NCBI RefSeq assembly: GCF_018860545.1
Contig: NZ_JAHKPN010000002.1
Span: 372,001 to 436,000 of the forward strand
Length of the DNA stretch: 64,000 nucleotides
Direction: 5' to 3'
Source: Winogradskyella psychrotolerans
GTDB lineage: Bacteria > Bacteroidota > Bacteroidia > Flavobacteriales > Flavobacteriaceae
Of the stretch, positions 42,866 through 52,311 are shown in pieces; the first letter of the stretch is position 1, and each line of letters starts with the position of its first letter. A model generated the notes under the pieces. It worked only from the letters and a program-made list of their open reading frames with translations, was not told where the DNA came from and ran no database searches. The position numbers and the translations under genes are program-made.

Positions 42866-43211
42866 GAATAGCGGTTTTTGCAGCTTCAACCGTTTTCTTA
42901 GAATTACCTATAAAAATTTGATTTCCATATAAAATTACAGGCCGTTTCAAAAATGTATATTGCTCTAAAATATAGTATTTGTAATCCTCTTCAGACAGTG
43001 ATTTGTCTTTTAAGCCCAATTCTTTATAAAGTCTAGCACGTTTGCTAAATAAACTTTCGTAACTATCTGTGAGTTCTCGCATTTGTTCAATTTGAGATGT
43101 AGTAATAGGATCAGTCTTTATATCTTGAAGTTGAAATGTCTCAGGTAAATTGAGTTCTTTTATGATTCTTGTACACGTATTACAACTGCTTAAAAAGTAT
43201 ATTTTGTTCAT
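42858..43211 (-). CDS. ArsC/Spx-family thioredoxin-fold protein
   Basis: 117 residues from the ATG at 43209-43211. The thioredoxin-like CxxC motif is SSCNTCTRIIKEL near residue 10. EQYTFLKRPVILYGNQIFIG carries the RP motif of the ArsC fold. It is probably a glutaredoxin-coupled reductase-like or regulatory member; arsenate activity cannot be inferred. First gene of a run coupled with EamA and acyltransferase-like genes. Confidence 0.9.
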   Translation of the reverse strand: MNKIYFLSSCNTCTRIIKELNLPETFQLQDIKTDPITTSQIEQMRELTDSYESLFSKRARLYKELGLKDKSLSEEDYKYYILEQYTFLKRPVILYGNQIFIGNSKKTVEAAKTAIHG

Positions 43212-43292
43212 AATCAAAACGCTTTAATATTCAATATGCAAAGAAACCGTATTTCTAACGAATTTTATTACTTTTAAGCAAAATATCATTCT

Positions 43293-44540
43293 ATGGATTA
43301 CTATTCTATTGCTACTATTTTAATCGTTCTATCGGCGGTTTTTGGTTATATAAATGAGAAGTTTTTAAAATTACCAATCACTATAGGGTTAATGGTTATC
43401 ACCATTGTATTTACAGTAGTTTTGGTTGGTATTGCTCAGTTTGATGATACGTTATTAATTCAAGAAAAAGAGTTTATAGCCCTTATAGATTTTGAAACCG
43501 TTCTTTTAGATATTATGCTGAGTTTTCTCTTGTTTGCAGGTGCTTTGCATACTAATTTCAATCAGCTTAAAGTACAACGATGGCCTATAATGGCATTTGC
43601 TACATTAGGTGTTTTGGTATCGACATTTTTAGTTGGAATTGTTATGTTTTATGTATTAAAAACAATGGATTTAAATATAGATTTTATCTACTGTTTATTA
43701 TTTGGAGCATTAATTTCGCCTACAGATCCCATTGCCGTTTTAGGCATTTTGAAAAAAGCAGGTGCTCCAAAAAAATTGGAAACCAAAATTGTTGGAGAAT
43801 CATTGTTTAATGATGGAGTAGGTGTTGTAGTATTCTTAACCATTTTCGCCATTGCCGCTAAACCTGATGCAGCGATTGAGCTTGCCGATATAGCGACTTT
43901 ATTTGGGCAGGAAGTTATTGGCGGTATTGCTTTGGGACTTCTTCTCGGTTGGATAACTTACCGACTAATGCGATCTATTGATAGTTATGAAATTGAAGTG
44001 ATTTTAACTCTTGCAACCGTTATGGGCGGAACGATGTTAGCGCATCAGTTTCATTTATCGGCTCCCTTAGCTATGGTTACAGCAGGATTGATTGTGGGTA
44101 ATGATACTGTAAGAAATTCAGCTATGTCTGAAACAACAGAACTTTATGTTGATAAATTTTGGGAACTGGTAGATGTATTGTTAAACACAATCTTATTTGT
44201 GATGATTGGTATGGAAATGCTGGTATTAACTTTAGAAGGGAAATTTATCTATGCCGGATTAGTGGCTATACCATTAATATTATTATGTCGTTATGTCTCG
44301 TTGTGGTTGCCAATTAAGTTCTTCGAAAAGCGATTAGATTTTGTACCTAAAACAAATCTAATAATGACTTGGGGTGGCTTACGAGGTGGTATTTCTATTG
44401 CTTTAGCACTTAGTTTAACGGACGTTATGCATAGAGAATTGTTTTTGGTAATAACGTATGTCGTTGTCGTAGTATCTATTGTTGGGCAGGGTTTAACAGT
44501 AGGTCCAATTATAAAACGATTGACAAGAAAAGTGGTTTAG
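43293..44540 (+). CDS. Na+/H+ antiporter (CPA1 family)
   Basis: 415 residues, about 12 transmembrane helices. The ion-site motif SPTDPIAVLGILKKAG and KIVGESLFNDGVGVVVFLTI, with the two conserved Asp, define NhaP/CPA1 antiporters. GGLRGGISIALALSL near residue 365 is the family's C-terminal signature. It exchanges Na+ (or K+) for H+ at the inner membrane, a reasonable partner for the Na+-dependent physiology of marine bacteria. Its stop overlaps the convergent DUF3298 gene by 4 bp. Confidence 0.95.
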   Translation: MDYYSIATILIVLSAVFGYINEKFLKLPITIGLMVITIVFTVVLVGIAQFDDTLLIQEKEFIALIDFETVLLDIMLSFLLFAGALHTNFNQLKVQRWPIMAFATLGVLVSTFLVGIVMFYVLKTMDLNIDFIYCLLFGALISPTDPIAVLGILKKAGAPKKLETKIVGESLFNDGVGVVVFLTIFAIAAKPDAAIELADIATLFGQEVIGGIALGLLLGWITYRLMRSIDSYEIEVILTLATVMGGTMLAHQFHLSAPLAMVTAGLIVGNDTVRNSAMSETTELYVDKFWELVDVLLNTILFVMIGMEMLVLTLEGKFIYAGLVAIPLILLCRYVSLWLPIKFFEKRLDFVPKTNLIMTWGGLRGGISIALALSLTDVMHRELFLVITYVVVVVSIVGQGLTVGPIIKRLTRKVV

Positions 44541-45256
44541 TTCATTTTTAAATAAGATGTCACCTTATCAAAAGGAATCATAAATTCGGTATAGCCTAAA
44601 TCATAAGACGCTACTTCATAAACATTGTAAATTAAGACTAATCCTTCTTCACTAAAGCCAATATTTTCTGGTAAATGAAACGGTTCTCCAAAGAAGAAAT
44701 TTTCAATAGTTAATTGATCTTTATTCTTTTCCAAAGATGTAATAAATTGAGCCTTCGCTAACGTTGTAAATCCGTCAATATCATTGATGTAATCATTGAT
44801 TTCTAATTTGTTTCCCGTTTTGGCATCAAGATTTAATAATTTTATTTTATCATTTCCATGAGCACCACCTTTAAACTCGTATGTGCTTATAGCTATCGTA
44901 ATAATAGCTTCAGACTGGTAAACAAGTTCTGATTCAATATGAAGCTCCCATGCAGGTTCGTCTATTTCAGCATAATCTTTTTTAAAACTTAAGTATTCGT
45001 CATTAAACGCTTTTAAAACATCTTTTAAAATAGTTTTGTTTTCAGATGTATTTAGTGTTGCAATAATTGCATTTTCGACATTAGTGTTAATGGTATTGCT
45101 TAAATCGCTACTTCCTGTCGCTTTACTATAAACTGCTGAAATTTTAGCTTCATATGGTTCTTCAACAGTAATAGTATCAAATGTAGCAGGTTTAATTTCA
45201 GAAGTACATGAATTTAAAAGGGTGACAACTATTAAAAAAGGAATGATACGTTTCAC
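44537..45256 (-). CDS. DUF3298-type lipoprotein (PdaC/RsiV-like)
   Basis: 239 residues. The signal RIIPFLIVVTLLNSCTSE has a lipobox cysteine. The mature part contains DUF4163 then DUF3298-like strands: VYQSEAIITIAISTYEFKGG, AHGNDKIKLLNLDAKTGNKL, and VLIYNVYEVASYDLGYTEFM near the end. Related domains occur in the peptidoglycan deacetylase PdaC and anti-sigma factor RsiV and may bind lysozyme or glycan. Start codon GTG. Role unknown. Confidence 0.85.
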   Translation of the reverse strand: MKRIIPFLIVVTLLNSCTSEIKPATFDTITVEEPYEAKISAVYSKATGSSDLSNTINTNVENAIIATLNTSENKTILKDVLKAFNDEYLSFKKDYAEIDEPAWELHIESELVYQSEAIITIAISTYEFKGGAHGNDKIKLLNLDAKTGNKLEINDYINDIDGFTTLAKAQFITSLEKNKDQLTIENFFFGEPFHLPENIGFSEEGLVLIYNVYEVASYDLGYTEFMIPFDKVTSYLKMN

Positions 45257-45393
45257 AGTAATTGAGGTTATGTTTAATAAACACTAAAGGTATTATATAG
45301 ATTTGAATAGAACGAATTATCCGTTAAATTTGTTATACTACAAAAGCGATAATTCTATTACTATTTTAGAGGGTTACGTTAAATATTCTAATT

Positions 45394-46539
45394 ATGAAAT
45401 TCAACACAAAAACCATACATGGTGGTCAACAACCAGACGCAGCTTATGGAGCTGTAATGCCACCAATTTATCAGACGTCTACTTTTGCACAAGCAACTCC
45501 TGGTGGTCATAAAGGCTATGAATATGCAAGATCTGGAAATCCCACGCGTCATGCTTTAGAAAATGCATTTGCCAGTATCGAAAATGGAACCCATGGCCTA
45601 GCATTTAGTTCTGGATTAGCTGCTATTGATACCATTTTGAAACTATTGAAGCATGGAGATGAGGTCATTTCTACTAATGATTTATATGGGGGAACATATC
45701 GTTTATTCACTAAAATATTCGAAAACTTTGGTGTTAAGTTTCATTTTATTGGAATGCAAAATGCGAAGGACATTGAAAATTATATTAATGATAAAACAAA
45801 ACTGATTTGGGTTGAAACACCTACAAATCCTATGCTGAATATTATTGATATTGTAGCAACAGTCAATATTGCAAAGGCACATAATGTGTTGTTGGCCGTA
45901 GATAATACTTTTGCCACGCCGTATTTACAGCGACCATTAGATTTTGGGGCTGATATCGTAATGCACTCAGCTACAAAATATTTAGGTGGTCATAGTGATT
46001 TGGTCATGGGAGCATTAATTGTTAAGGACAAGGAACTGGCAGACCGTTTATATTTTATTCAGAACGCAAGTGGTGCAATCTGTGGTCCTCAAGATGCATT
46101 TTTAGCCTTAAGAGGTATTAAAACGTTACATATTAGAATGCAGCGTCATTGTGAAAACGGAAAGGCGGTCGCAGAATATTTAGCCAAACATCCAAAAATT
46201 GAAAATGTATATTGGCCAGGGTTTGAAACTCATCCTAATCATGCGATTGCAATAACACAGATGCGTGGTTTTGGCGGTATGGTGTCGTTTACGACCAAAG
46301 GAAACAATTACGATGAGGCTATTAAGATTGTTGAACATCTAAAGGTTTTTACTTTAGCTGAGTCCCTTGGAGGAGTAGAGTCGTTAGCGGGGCATCCGGC
46401 AAGTATGACTCATGCTAGTATTCCCAAAGCGGAACGTGAAAAAATAGGAGTTGTAGATTCGCTAATTCGGTTGAGTGTAGGTATTGAGGATGAAGATGAT
46501 TTAATTGCCGATTTAAAACAAGCCATTGAAGTCCAATAA
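45394..46539 (+). CDS. Cystathionine gamma-synthase-like PLP enzyme
   Basis: 381 residues, a complete Cys/Met-metabolism PLP enzyme. YEYARSGNPTRHALENAFAS, GLAFSSGLAAIDTILKLLKH and VDNTFATPYLQRPLDFGAD occur in order, and the PLP lysine is in HSATKYLGGHSD near residue 197. SLGGVESLAGHPASMTHASI is characteristic of the cystathionine synthase/lyase branch. The direction (synthase MetB or lyase MetC/CTH) cannot be decided by eye. A bidirectional terminator follows. Confidence 0.93.
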   Translation: MKFNTKTIHGGQQPDAAYGAVMPPIYQTSTFAQATPGGHKGYEYARSGNPTRHALENAFASIENGTHGLAFSSGLAAIDTILKLLKHGDEVISTNDLYGGTYRLFTKIFENFGVKFHFIGMQNAKDIENYINDKTKLIWVETPTNPMLNIIDIVATVNIAKAHNVLLAVDNTFATPYLQRPLDFGADIVMHSATKYLGGHSDLVMGALIVKDKELADRLYFIQNASGAICGPQDAFLALRGIKTLHIRMQRHCENGKAVAEYLAKHPKIENVYWPGFETHPNHAIAITQMRGFGGMVSFTTKGNNYDEAIKIVEHLKVFTLAESLGGVESLAGHPASMTHASIPKAEREKIGVVDSLIRLSVGIEDEDDLIADLKQAIEVQ

Positions 46540-46562
46540 ATGGAAACTAATATAGAGCCTAT

Positions 46563-46596
46563 AAAAAAGACCAAATCGTGAGATTTGGTCTTTTTT
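46563..46596. terminator. Strong bidirectional terminator
   Basis: GACCAAATC (46569-46577), loop GTGA, GATTTGGTC (46582-46590), with six A before and six T after. Perfect 15-bp stem including the A/T flank. It lies between the convergent cystathionine-synthase-like gene and the outer-membrane gene. Confidence 0.92.
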
Positions 46597-46616
46597 ATAA
46601 GTGTTATAATAATGAT

Positions 46617-47402
46617 TTAATCGAACATAAAAATGTAACCCACGTTAAACCAAGCGAGCCAATCATTTGTTTTGTTGGAATCTAATTGATGGTCTAAACC
46701 ATCTGTATCATCATTCATAAAGCGTTGAATTCGCAGATCAGCCATTAAATGTGAAACGGCATTAAGGTTATACCTTACTCCTACACTTCCCACAATAGAC
46801 CAAGTAGATCCACTTGTAGCATCTATAGATCCCGGCTCCCAACTGGGATAAAAATTATTAGGATCGTTTATGTTTTCGTCTCCGTATGTTGTAGAGACAC
46901 CTGGATTGTAGATAACGTACTGTGCTCCTAAACTTACAAATGGGCCAAATTTATCACCACCTCGAGATAGGGCTCTTGTCGATAAAGGGTAATATTCTAG
47001 TTGTGCTCCGATATTAAAGTTTTGAGCTTCTCCTGAATGGGCTCTTAATTTATCTGCGGCCGTACTTGTTCTATCATCATCTACCCATTGCCCAAAATGA
47101 CTAAGGTTTGTTTTATTCCAAGAAATTTCAGCTCGTACTTTAAAGTGGTTTGTAAAAAAATTATTTCTTGAATACGAATAGTAACTTGTGAGATAATCGA
47201 AGTTCATATAATAAACAAGACCAATACCAAAACCTATATTACCAGTGTTCGTTTCAAAGTCATAACGCTCACCGAAATCCGATTGATAAATGATAGGACC
47301 AGCAATGATTCCAACCTCGTGTGAGAAACTTTGGGAGTAACTCATTTGCATCGATAAAAGCAATACAAGAGCTATGTATAAATGTTTTATTTTTAGTGTC
47401 AT
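46617..47402 (-). CDS. Outer-membrane beta-barrel protein, THC0290_0291-like
   Basis: 261 residues with signal peptide YIALVLLLSMQMSYSQ. The mature part has amphipathic strands, and the pattern SFSHEVGIIAGPIIYQSDFG, FGPFVSLGAQYVIYNPGVST and a terminal WLAWFNVGYIFMFD closing strand. It resembles a flavobacterial family I know as THC0290_0291, often found beside glutamate dehydrogenase. It is divergent from gdhA here. Probably an outer-membrane barrel; function unknown. Confidence 0.8.
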   Translation of the reverse strand: MTLKIKHLYIALVLLLSMQMSYSQSFSHEVGIIAGPIIYQSDFGERYDFETNTGNIGFGIGLVYYMNFDYLTSYYSYSRNNFFTNHFKVRAEISWNKTNLSHFGQWVDDDRTSTAADKLRAHSGEAQNFNIGAQLEYYPLSTRALSRGGDKFGPFVSLGAQYVIYNPGVSTTYGDENINDPNNFYPSWEPGSIDATSGSTWSIVGSVGVRYNLNAVSHLMADLRIQRFMNDDTDGLDHQLDSNKTNDWLAWFNVGYIFMFD

Positions 47403-47716
47403 GTAATCTTAAAATTGATGCTTTTACCCAGCAAATATATAAAAACTCGACAAACTACCAAATAAAACCGACAAAATGCATGTTTCTGTTTCTTTCATAA
47501 AATTTCACTCCTTTTTTTCTTAATTAAGATTATATGTAATCTCACCGTAATAAAAATGATATGTGCTTAATTATTAAAGCAATAAGAAAGCCACAATATA
47601 TCAAAATATTCTTACAATTAACGGGTTAAAATAAAATATCCTATTATTTAGACAAAAATAGATTATTATTTAGAAATCGTTAATGAATTATTTATTTTAG
47701 ATGTAAATAAATACGA
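47403..47716. other. Divergent promoter region of gdhA and outer-membrane gene
   Basis: 314 bp, strongly AT-rich, no gene. A palindrome AGATTA-TATG-TAATCT lies at 47527-47542 and could be a regulator site or a hairpin. Both genes must take their promoters from this region. No consensus flavobacterial promoter could be assigned with confidence. Confidence 0.5.
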
Positions 47717-49060
47717 ATGAAAGATGAAATAGACACTTTCTTAGCTGAAGTGCAAAAAAGAAATAGTCATGAGCCAGAATTTTTACAGGCCGTGCAAGAA
47801 GTTGCTGAATCCATAATCCCATATATCGCTCAAAGTAAATTGTATAATGGTCAAAAAATTCTATCAAGGATGGTGGAGCCTGAACGATTAATATCATTTA
47901 GAGTCAGTTGGATTGATGATGACGGTGAGATTCAAGTGAATAGAGGGTATCGTATTCAGATGAACTCTGCTATTGGACCTTATAAAGGAGGTATACGATT
48001 TCATCCCTCTGTAAATGCTAGTATTTTGAAATTCTTAGCTTTTGAACAGGTGTTTAAAAATGCATTAACAACGCTACCCATGGGCGGTGGTAAAGGGGGA
48101 TCTGATTTTAATCCAAAAGGAAAATCAGACCATGAAATTATGCGCTTCTGCCAAGCTTTTATGAGTGAATTATATAGGCATATAGGGCAGTTTACAGATG
48201 TTCCCGCAGGAGATATTGGTGTTGGTGCACGCGAAATAGGGTTTATGTTTGGGACATATAAAAAACTTAAAAATGAATTTACAGGAGTGTTAACTGGTAA
48301 AGGCCGAACTTGGGGAGGCTCGTTAATTAGACCAGAATCTACAGGTTATGGAGTGGTTTATTTTGCTCAAAATATGTTGAAATTAAAGGAGGATACGCTA
48401 AAGGATAAACGCGTTGTAATCTCAGGCTCTGGTAATGTAGCACAATATGCAACGGAAAAAGCTATAGCCTTAGGTGCGGTTGTACTGACGTTGTCAGATT
48501 CGGGAGGTTATATTTTAGACGAAGACGGAATTGATGCGGAAAAATTAAAGTTTGTAATGGATCTTAAAAACGTAAAGCGTGGTCGTATAAGTGAATATGT
48601 AAAGCAATATCCAAATGCGACCTATTTTGATGATGAAAAACCTTGGTCCGTAATATGTGATATAGCTTTACCTTGCGCAACTCAAAATGAACTTAACGGA
48701 GAGGATGCACAGCAATTAGTTGAAAATGGTAGTATCTGTGTTGTTGAGGGGGCAAATATGCCTTCTACACCAGAGGCTATTCAGGTTTTTCGGGATGCAA
48801 AATTATTATTTGCTCCTGGCAAAGCGTCTAATGCTGGTGGTGTAGCTACTTCTGGATTAGAAATGAGTCAGAATTCACTTCGATTAAGCTGGTCTAGAGA
48901 AGAGGTGGATACACGACTACAAAATATTATGGAAGCCATTCACGATTCTTGTGTAGCCTATGGAAAAGATGAGAATGGTGCTGTAGATTATATAAAAGGA
49001 GCAAATATTGCTGGTTTTGTGAAAATTGCAGATGCTATGTTAGCTCAAGGTGTTGTGTAA
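47717..49060 (+). CDS. gdhA: NADP-type glutamate dehydrogenase
   Basis: 447 residues, the hexameric short GDH. The substrate block is GPYKGGIRFHPSVNASILKF, the catalytic lysine region LPMGGGKGGSDFNPKG, and DVPAGDIGVGAREIGFMFG and RPESTGYGVVYFAQNM follow. The nucleotide fold is VVISGSGNVAQYATEKAI. It makes glutamate from 2-oxoglutarate and ammonium, usually with NADPH in this subfamily. A terminator follows, so it is monocistronic. Confidence 0.96.
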   Translation: MKDEIDTFLAEVQKRNSHEPEFLQAVQEVAESIIPYIAQSKLYNGQKILSRMVEPERLISFRVSWIDDDGEIQVNRGYRIQMNSAIGPYKGGIRFHPSVNASILKFLAFEQVFKNALTTLPMGGGKGGSDFNPKGKSDHEIMRFCQAFMSELYRHIGQFTDVPAGDIGVGAREIGFMFGTYKKLKNEFTGVLTGKGRTWGGSLIRPESTGYGVVYFAQNMLKLKEDTLKDKRVVISGSGNVAQYATEKAIALGAVVLTLSDSGGYILDEDGIDAEKLKFVMDLKNVKRGRISEYVKQYPNATYFDDEKPWSVICDIALPCATQNELNGEDAQQLVENGSICVVEGANMPSTPEAIQVFRDAKLLFAPGKASNAGGVATSGLEMSQNSLRLSWSREEVDTRLQNIMEAIHDSCVAYGKDENGAVDYIKGANIAGFVKIADAMLAQGVV

Positions 49061-49073
49061 CTAAATCTAAAAT

Positions 49074-49109
49074 AAAAAAAGTTTCTGTTTCTTTACAGAA
49101 GCTTTTTTT
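49074..49109 (+). terminator. Terminator of gdhA
   Basis: AAAAAAAG then TTCTGT (49083-49088), 6-nt loop, ACAGAA (49095-49100), then CTTTTTTT. One G/T position interrupts the stem. T7 tail. It lies 14 bp after the gdhA stop codon. Confidence 0.85.
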
Positions 49110-49180
49110 ATGACATTATATATGATAAGCGCATAAATATCGTTAGTATTAAATATATTTGAGCAAACCTTTATGTATTC

Positions 49181-51565
49181 ATGTATAACACTGTTTTTAA
49201 AATCTTTATTTTAGTATTTGGGTTTACAGCTTTTAGCTATAGTCAAGATTTCTCAACGTTATGGCAGGGTCATTATTCTTATAATGATATTGTAGATGTG
49301 GTTAGTGGTGAAAATAAAATTTATGCTGCTGCTCAAAATGCTGTTTTTAGTTATGACTCACAAACTAATGAACTCACAACAATTACTTCGGTAGAAGGCC
49401 TTTCCGGTGAGCAAATTACAACCCTTTATTACAGTGCGTTGTATCAATACGTACTCATAGGTTATGAAACAGGATTAATTGAGGTGTATTCTGAAACAGA
49501 AAATTCGGTATTATCTGTGGTTGATATTTTAGATAAGGTCAACATTACTCCTGTAAATAAGAGGATTAATCATTTCTTTGAACATGAGGGGCAAGTTTAC
49601 ATATCAACAGATTATGGGATTTCGGTATATGATTTAGAGCGTTTAGAGTTTGGTGATACTTATTTTATTGGGGATGGAGGGAGCCAAATAACAGTAAACC
49701 AAGTCACAATTTTAGATAACCAAATTTATGCAGCCTGTATCTCTGGGAATGGAATAAGAACAGCAGACCTAAGCAATCCTAATTTAATTGATTATCAACA
49801 ATGGCAAAACCCAGTGATTGGGAATTATGCAACCATTAATACCATTAATAATAAAGTGTATGGTGTAGCATACAATAGAACGATGTATGAAATAAACGGG
49901 ACTTCCTTAAGTTCTGTCCTTACATTTCCAATTCTGCCTTTAGATGGAGATACGTCTGACTCCTATATTATTTATTCTACAAGGGATGAGATCTATGTTT
50001 ATGATGAGAACATACAATTAGTAAATAGCTTTGAGGCTACAGAAGAATTTGATTCCGATTTTACGTCAGCAATTTCTTTAGATGGTGATATTTATATTGG
50101 TACTGAGGCTTTTGGTGTCATAAGTTCGTCAATTACTTCTACTGGTTTTTATACAGAAATTAAACCGAATGGTCCATTATTTAATGAAACGTTTAGACTT
50201 AATGCAGAATCGAGTGTGGTGTGGTCTAGTTTTGGTGATTACACTGAAGATTTAGTACCTAATCCGATTAGGAGTAGAGGTCTAAGTTATTATAGGAATG
50301 ATGTTTGGGAGAATATTCCTTTTGATAGTTTACTAGAAGCACGGAATCTAGCACAAATTGCGATAAATCCATTTATTCAAAACCAAGTCTTTGTGAGTTC
50401 ATTTCAAGATGGTATTCTAGAATTAAATGATTATGAATCGACTATATTATATGATGAAACCAATAGTGATTTAGAATCCTTAGTATTATCCGATTCTCCA
50501 GACTATAGAAGTATTAGGGTTTCTGCGACTGCGTTTGATAGTAGTGGACTGTTGTGGTCATTAACGTCGCTTATATCTGAACCTTTAAAGTCTTATGACC
50601 CAATTACTGGTAATTGGAATAGCTATGATTTTTCGAGTATCATCCAAAACCCCATTAATGATGAGTTTGGTTATTTTGATCTTGCTATAGATAACAATGG
50701 TACCAAATGGATAGGTGCTTATACCAATGGAATTTATGCCTATAATGAAACCATAGCTGATACTCCGCTTCGAAATATAAAAACGGAAGAACAAGGCTTA
50801 CCTTTTCCTAGGGTAAATGCATTGACTGTAGATAATAGTAATCAATTATGGGTGGGTACATTTACAGGACTACGCGTGCTGTATAATACTTCAGGATTTT
50901 ATGAAGATTCTAACCCGACATTGAGTTCTATAATTATTTTAGAAGAGGGAATTGCAAAAGAATTGTTAGAAGGCGAAACCGTAACAGATATTAAGGTTGA
51001 TGGCTCTAATAATAAATGGATTGGAACGGTAGATTCTGGCGTGTTTTATCTCTCTCCAGATGGGCAAACGACCATTTATCATTTTACTAAAGACAATTCT
51101 CCATTGCCATCAAATAGAATTAATGACATCTCAATTGATCCTAATAATGGTACGGTGTATATCGCCACAATAAAAGGTTTATTATCTTTTAAAGCTGGTG
51201 GTTCAAAAACAGAATCCACTTTAGAAGATGCTTTTGTGTATCCAAATCCTGTACGACCAGAGTATAATATTCTTGGTTTTAACGATCTAAATGATATTAC
51301 TAAAGGTGTAAAAGTTAGTGGGCTCACGGAACGTGTGAATATAAAAATTACAGATATTGAAGGTAATTTGGTAGCAGAAGCGCAGTCTAATGTTAATTTA
51401 AGATCGTCTAGTGCAAATTATAATTTTGCTATCGATGGAGGAACTGCTATTTGGAATGGTAAAAATCTTGGGAATAATGTAGTGAGAACCGGTGTGTATT
51501 TAATACTGATTTCAGATTTAGACTCTTTTGAAACTAAAGTGCTCAAAGTTCTAATCGTCCAATAA
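49181..51565 (+). CDS. porZ: T9SS PorZ-like beta-propeller protein
   Basis: 794 residues. Signal peptide TVFKIFILVFGFTAFSYSQ. Two beta-propellers follow, with repeated NKIYAAAQNAVFSYDSQT, VLIGYETGLIEVYSETENSV, VYISTDYGISVYDLERLEFG and later NQLWVGTFTGLRVLYNTSGF, KWIGTVDSGVFYLSPDG blades. The C-terminal module (YPNPVRPEYN to NNVVRTGVYLILI) resembles a T9SS C-terminal domain. This matches PorZ, a surface component of the type IX attachment complex that handles the A-LPS anchor. Encoded 2 bp before recO, so the two are cotranscribed. Confidence 0.85.
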   Translation: MYNTVFKIFILVFGFTAFSYSQDFSTLWQGHYSYNDIVDVVSGENKIYAAAQNAVFSYDSQTNELTTITSVEGLSGEQITTLYYSALYQYVLIGYETGLIEVYSETENSVLSVVDILDKVNITPVNKRINHFFEHEGQVYISTDYGISVYDLERLEFGDTYFIGDGGSQITVNQVTILDNQIYAACISGNGIRTADLSNPNLIDYQQWQNPVIGNYATINTINNKVYGVAYNRTMYEINGTSLSSVLTFPILPLDGDTSDSYIIYSTRDEIYVYDENIQLVNSFEATEEFDSDFTSAISLDGDIYIGTEAFGVISSSITSTGFYTEIKPNGPLFNETFRLNAESSVVWSSFGDYTEDLVPNPIRSRGLSYYRNDVWENIPFDSLLEARNLAQIAINPFIQNQVFVSSFQDGILELNDYESTILYDETNSDLESLVLSDSPDYRSIRVSATAFDSSGLLWSLTSLISEPLKSYDPITGNWNSYDFSSIIQNPINDEFGYFDLAIDNNGTKWIGAYTNGIYAYNETIADTPLRNIKTEEQGLPFPRVNALTVDNSNQLWVGTFTGLRVLYNTSGFYEDSNPTLSSIIILEEGIAKELLEGETVTDIKVDGSNNKWIGTVDSGVFYLSPDGQTTIYHFTKDNSPLPSNRINDISIDPNNGTVYIATIKGLLSFKAGGSKTESTLEDAFVYPNPVRPEYNILGFNDLNDITKGVKVSGLTERVNIKITDIEGNLVAEAQSNVNLRSSSANYNFAIDGGTAIWNGKNLGNNVVRTGVYLILISDLDSFETKVLKVLIVQ

Positions 51566-51567
51566 AC

Positions 51568-52287
51568 ATGCTTTCAAAAAACAACAGCATCGTGCTTTCT
51601 AAATTAAAATATAGAGATCACGACCTTATTGTTAAGTGCTATACGGAGCAACGTGGAGTGGTGAGCTATATGTTAAGAGGTGTTTTGAAATCTAAAAAAG
51701 GACTTTCAAAAACCGTTTATTTTCAAGCGTTGTCTCAACTTCAAATAGAAGAAAACTATAAACCAAATCAGTCGCTACATTTTATAAAAGAAACTAAGTT
51801 TAATTATATCTATAAAAGCCTTCATACTAATATCTATAAAAGTGCGATCGTTTTATTTTTATCTGAAATTCTTTCCAATGTATTAAAAGAAGAAGAAAAG
51901 AATGACGATTTATTCGATTTTATAACTGCATCACTTCAGTATTTAGATAATGAAGATCAGTTTTCAAACTTTCATTTATTGTTTCTTTTAAAGCTGACAC
52001 GCTACTTAGGCTTTCTACCCGAAAACTTAGATAATGACTATGCCTATTTCAATTTGGAATCTGGAGTTTTTGAAGCCTCTAATCATGGCATTTACTCCGT
52101 GTCTGGTGAAAATTTAACACTCTTAAAACGTCTGTTAGGCACAAGTTTTGATACACTACATACGGTAAGCATTAAAGCAAAACAGCGGCAAGAATTTTTA
52201 AATATGCTATTGCATTATTTTGAATTACATTTAGGAAGTTTTAGAAAGCCTAAATCATTGCAGGTGCTTAACGAGGTATTTCATTAA
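51568..52287 (+). CDS. recO: DNA repair protein RecO
   Basis: 239 residues. The N-terminal OB fold begins NNSIVLSKLKYRDHDLIVKC followed by TEQRGVVSYMLRGVLKSKKG, the RecO signature. The helical C-terminal domain contains FHLLFLLKLTRYLGFLPENL and FNLESGVFEASNHG. It loads RecA with RecR in recombinational repair. The zinc-binding cysteines found in some RecO proteins are absent, as is common in Bacteroidota. Cotranscribed with the PorZ-like gene. Confidence 0.93.
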   Translation: MLSKNNSIVLSKLKYRDHDLIVKCYTEQRGVVSYMLRGVLKSKKGLSKTVYFQALSQLQIEENYKPNQSLHFIKETKFNYIYKSLHTNIYKSAIVLFLSEILSNVLKEEEKNDDLFDFITASLQYLDNEDQFSNFHLLFLLKLTRYLGFLPENLDNDYAYFNLESGVFEASNHGIYSVSGENLTLLKRLLGTSFDTLHTVSIKAKQRQEFLNMLLHYFELHLGSFRKPKSLQVLNEVFH

Positions 52288-52311
52288 GTCATTTTTGCCA
52301 AAAAAACTATA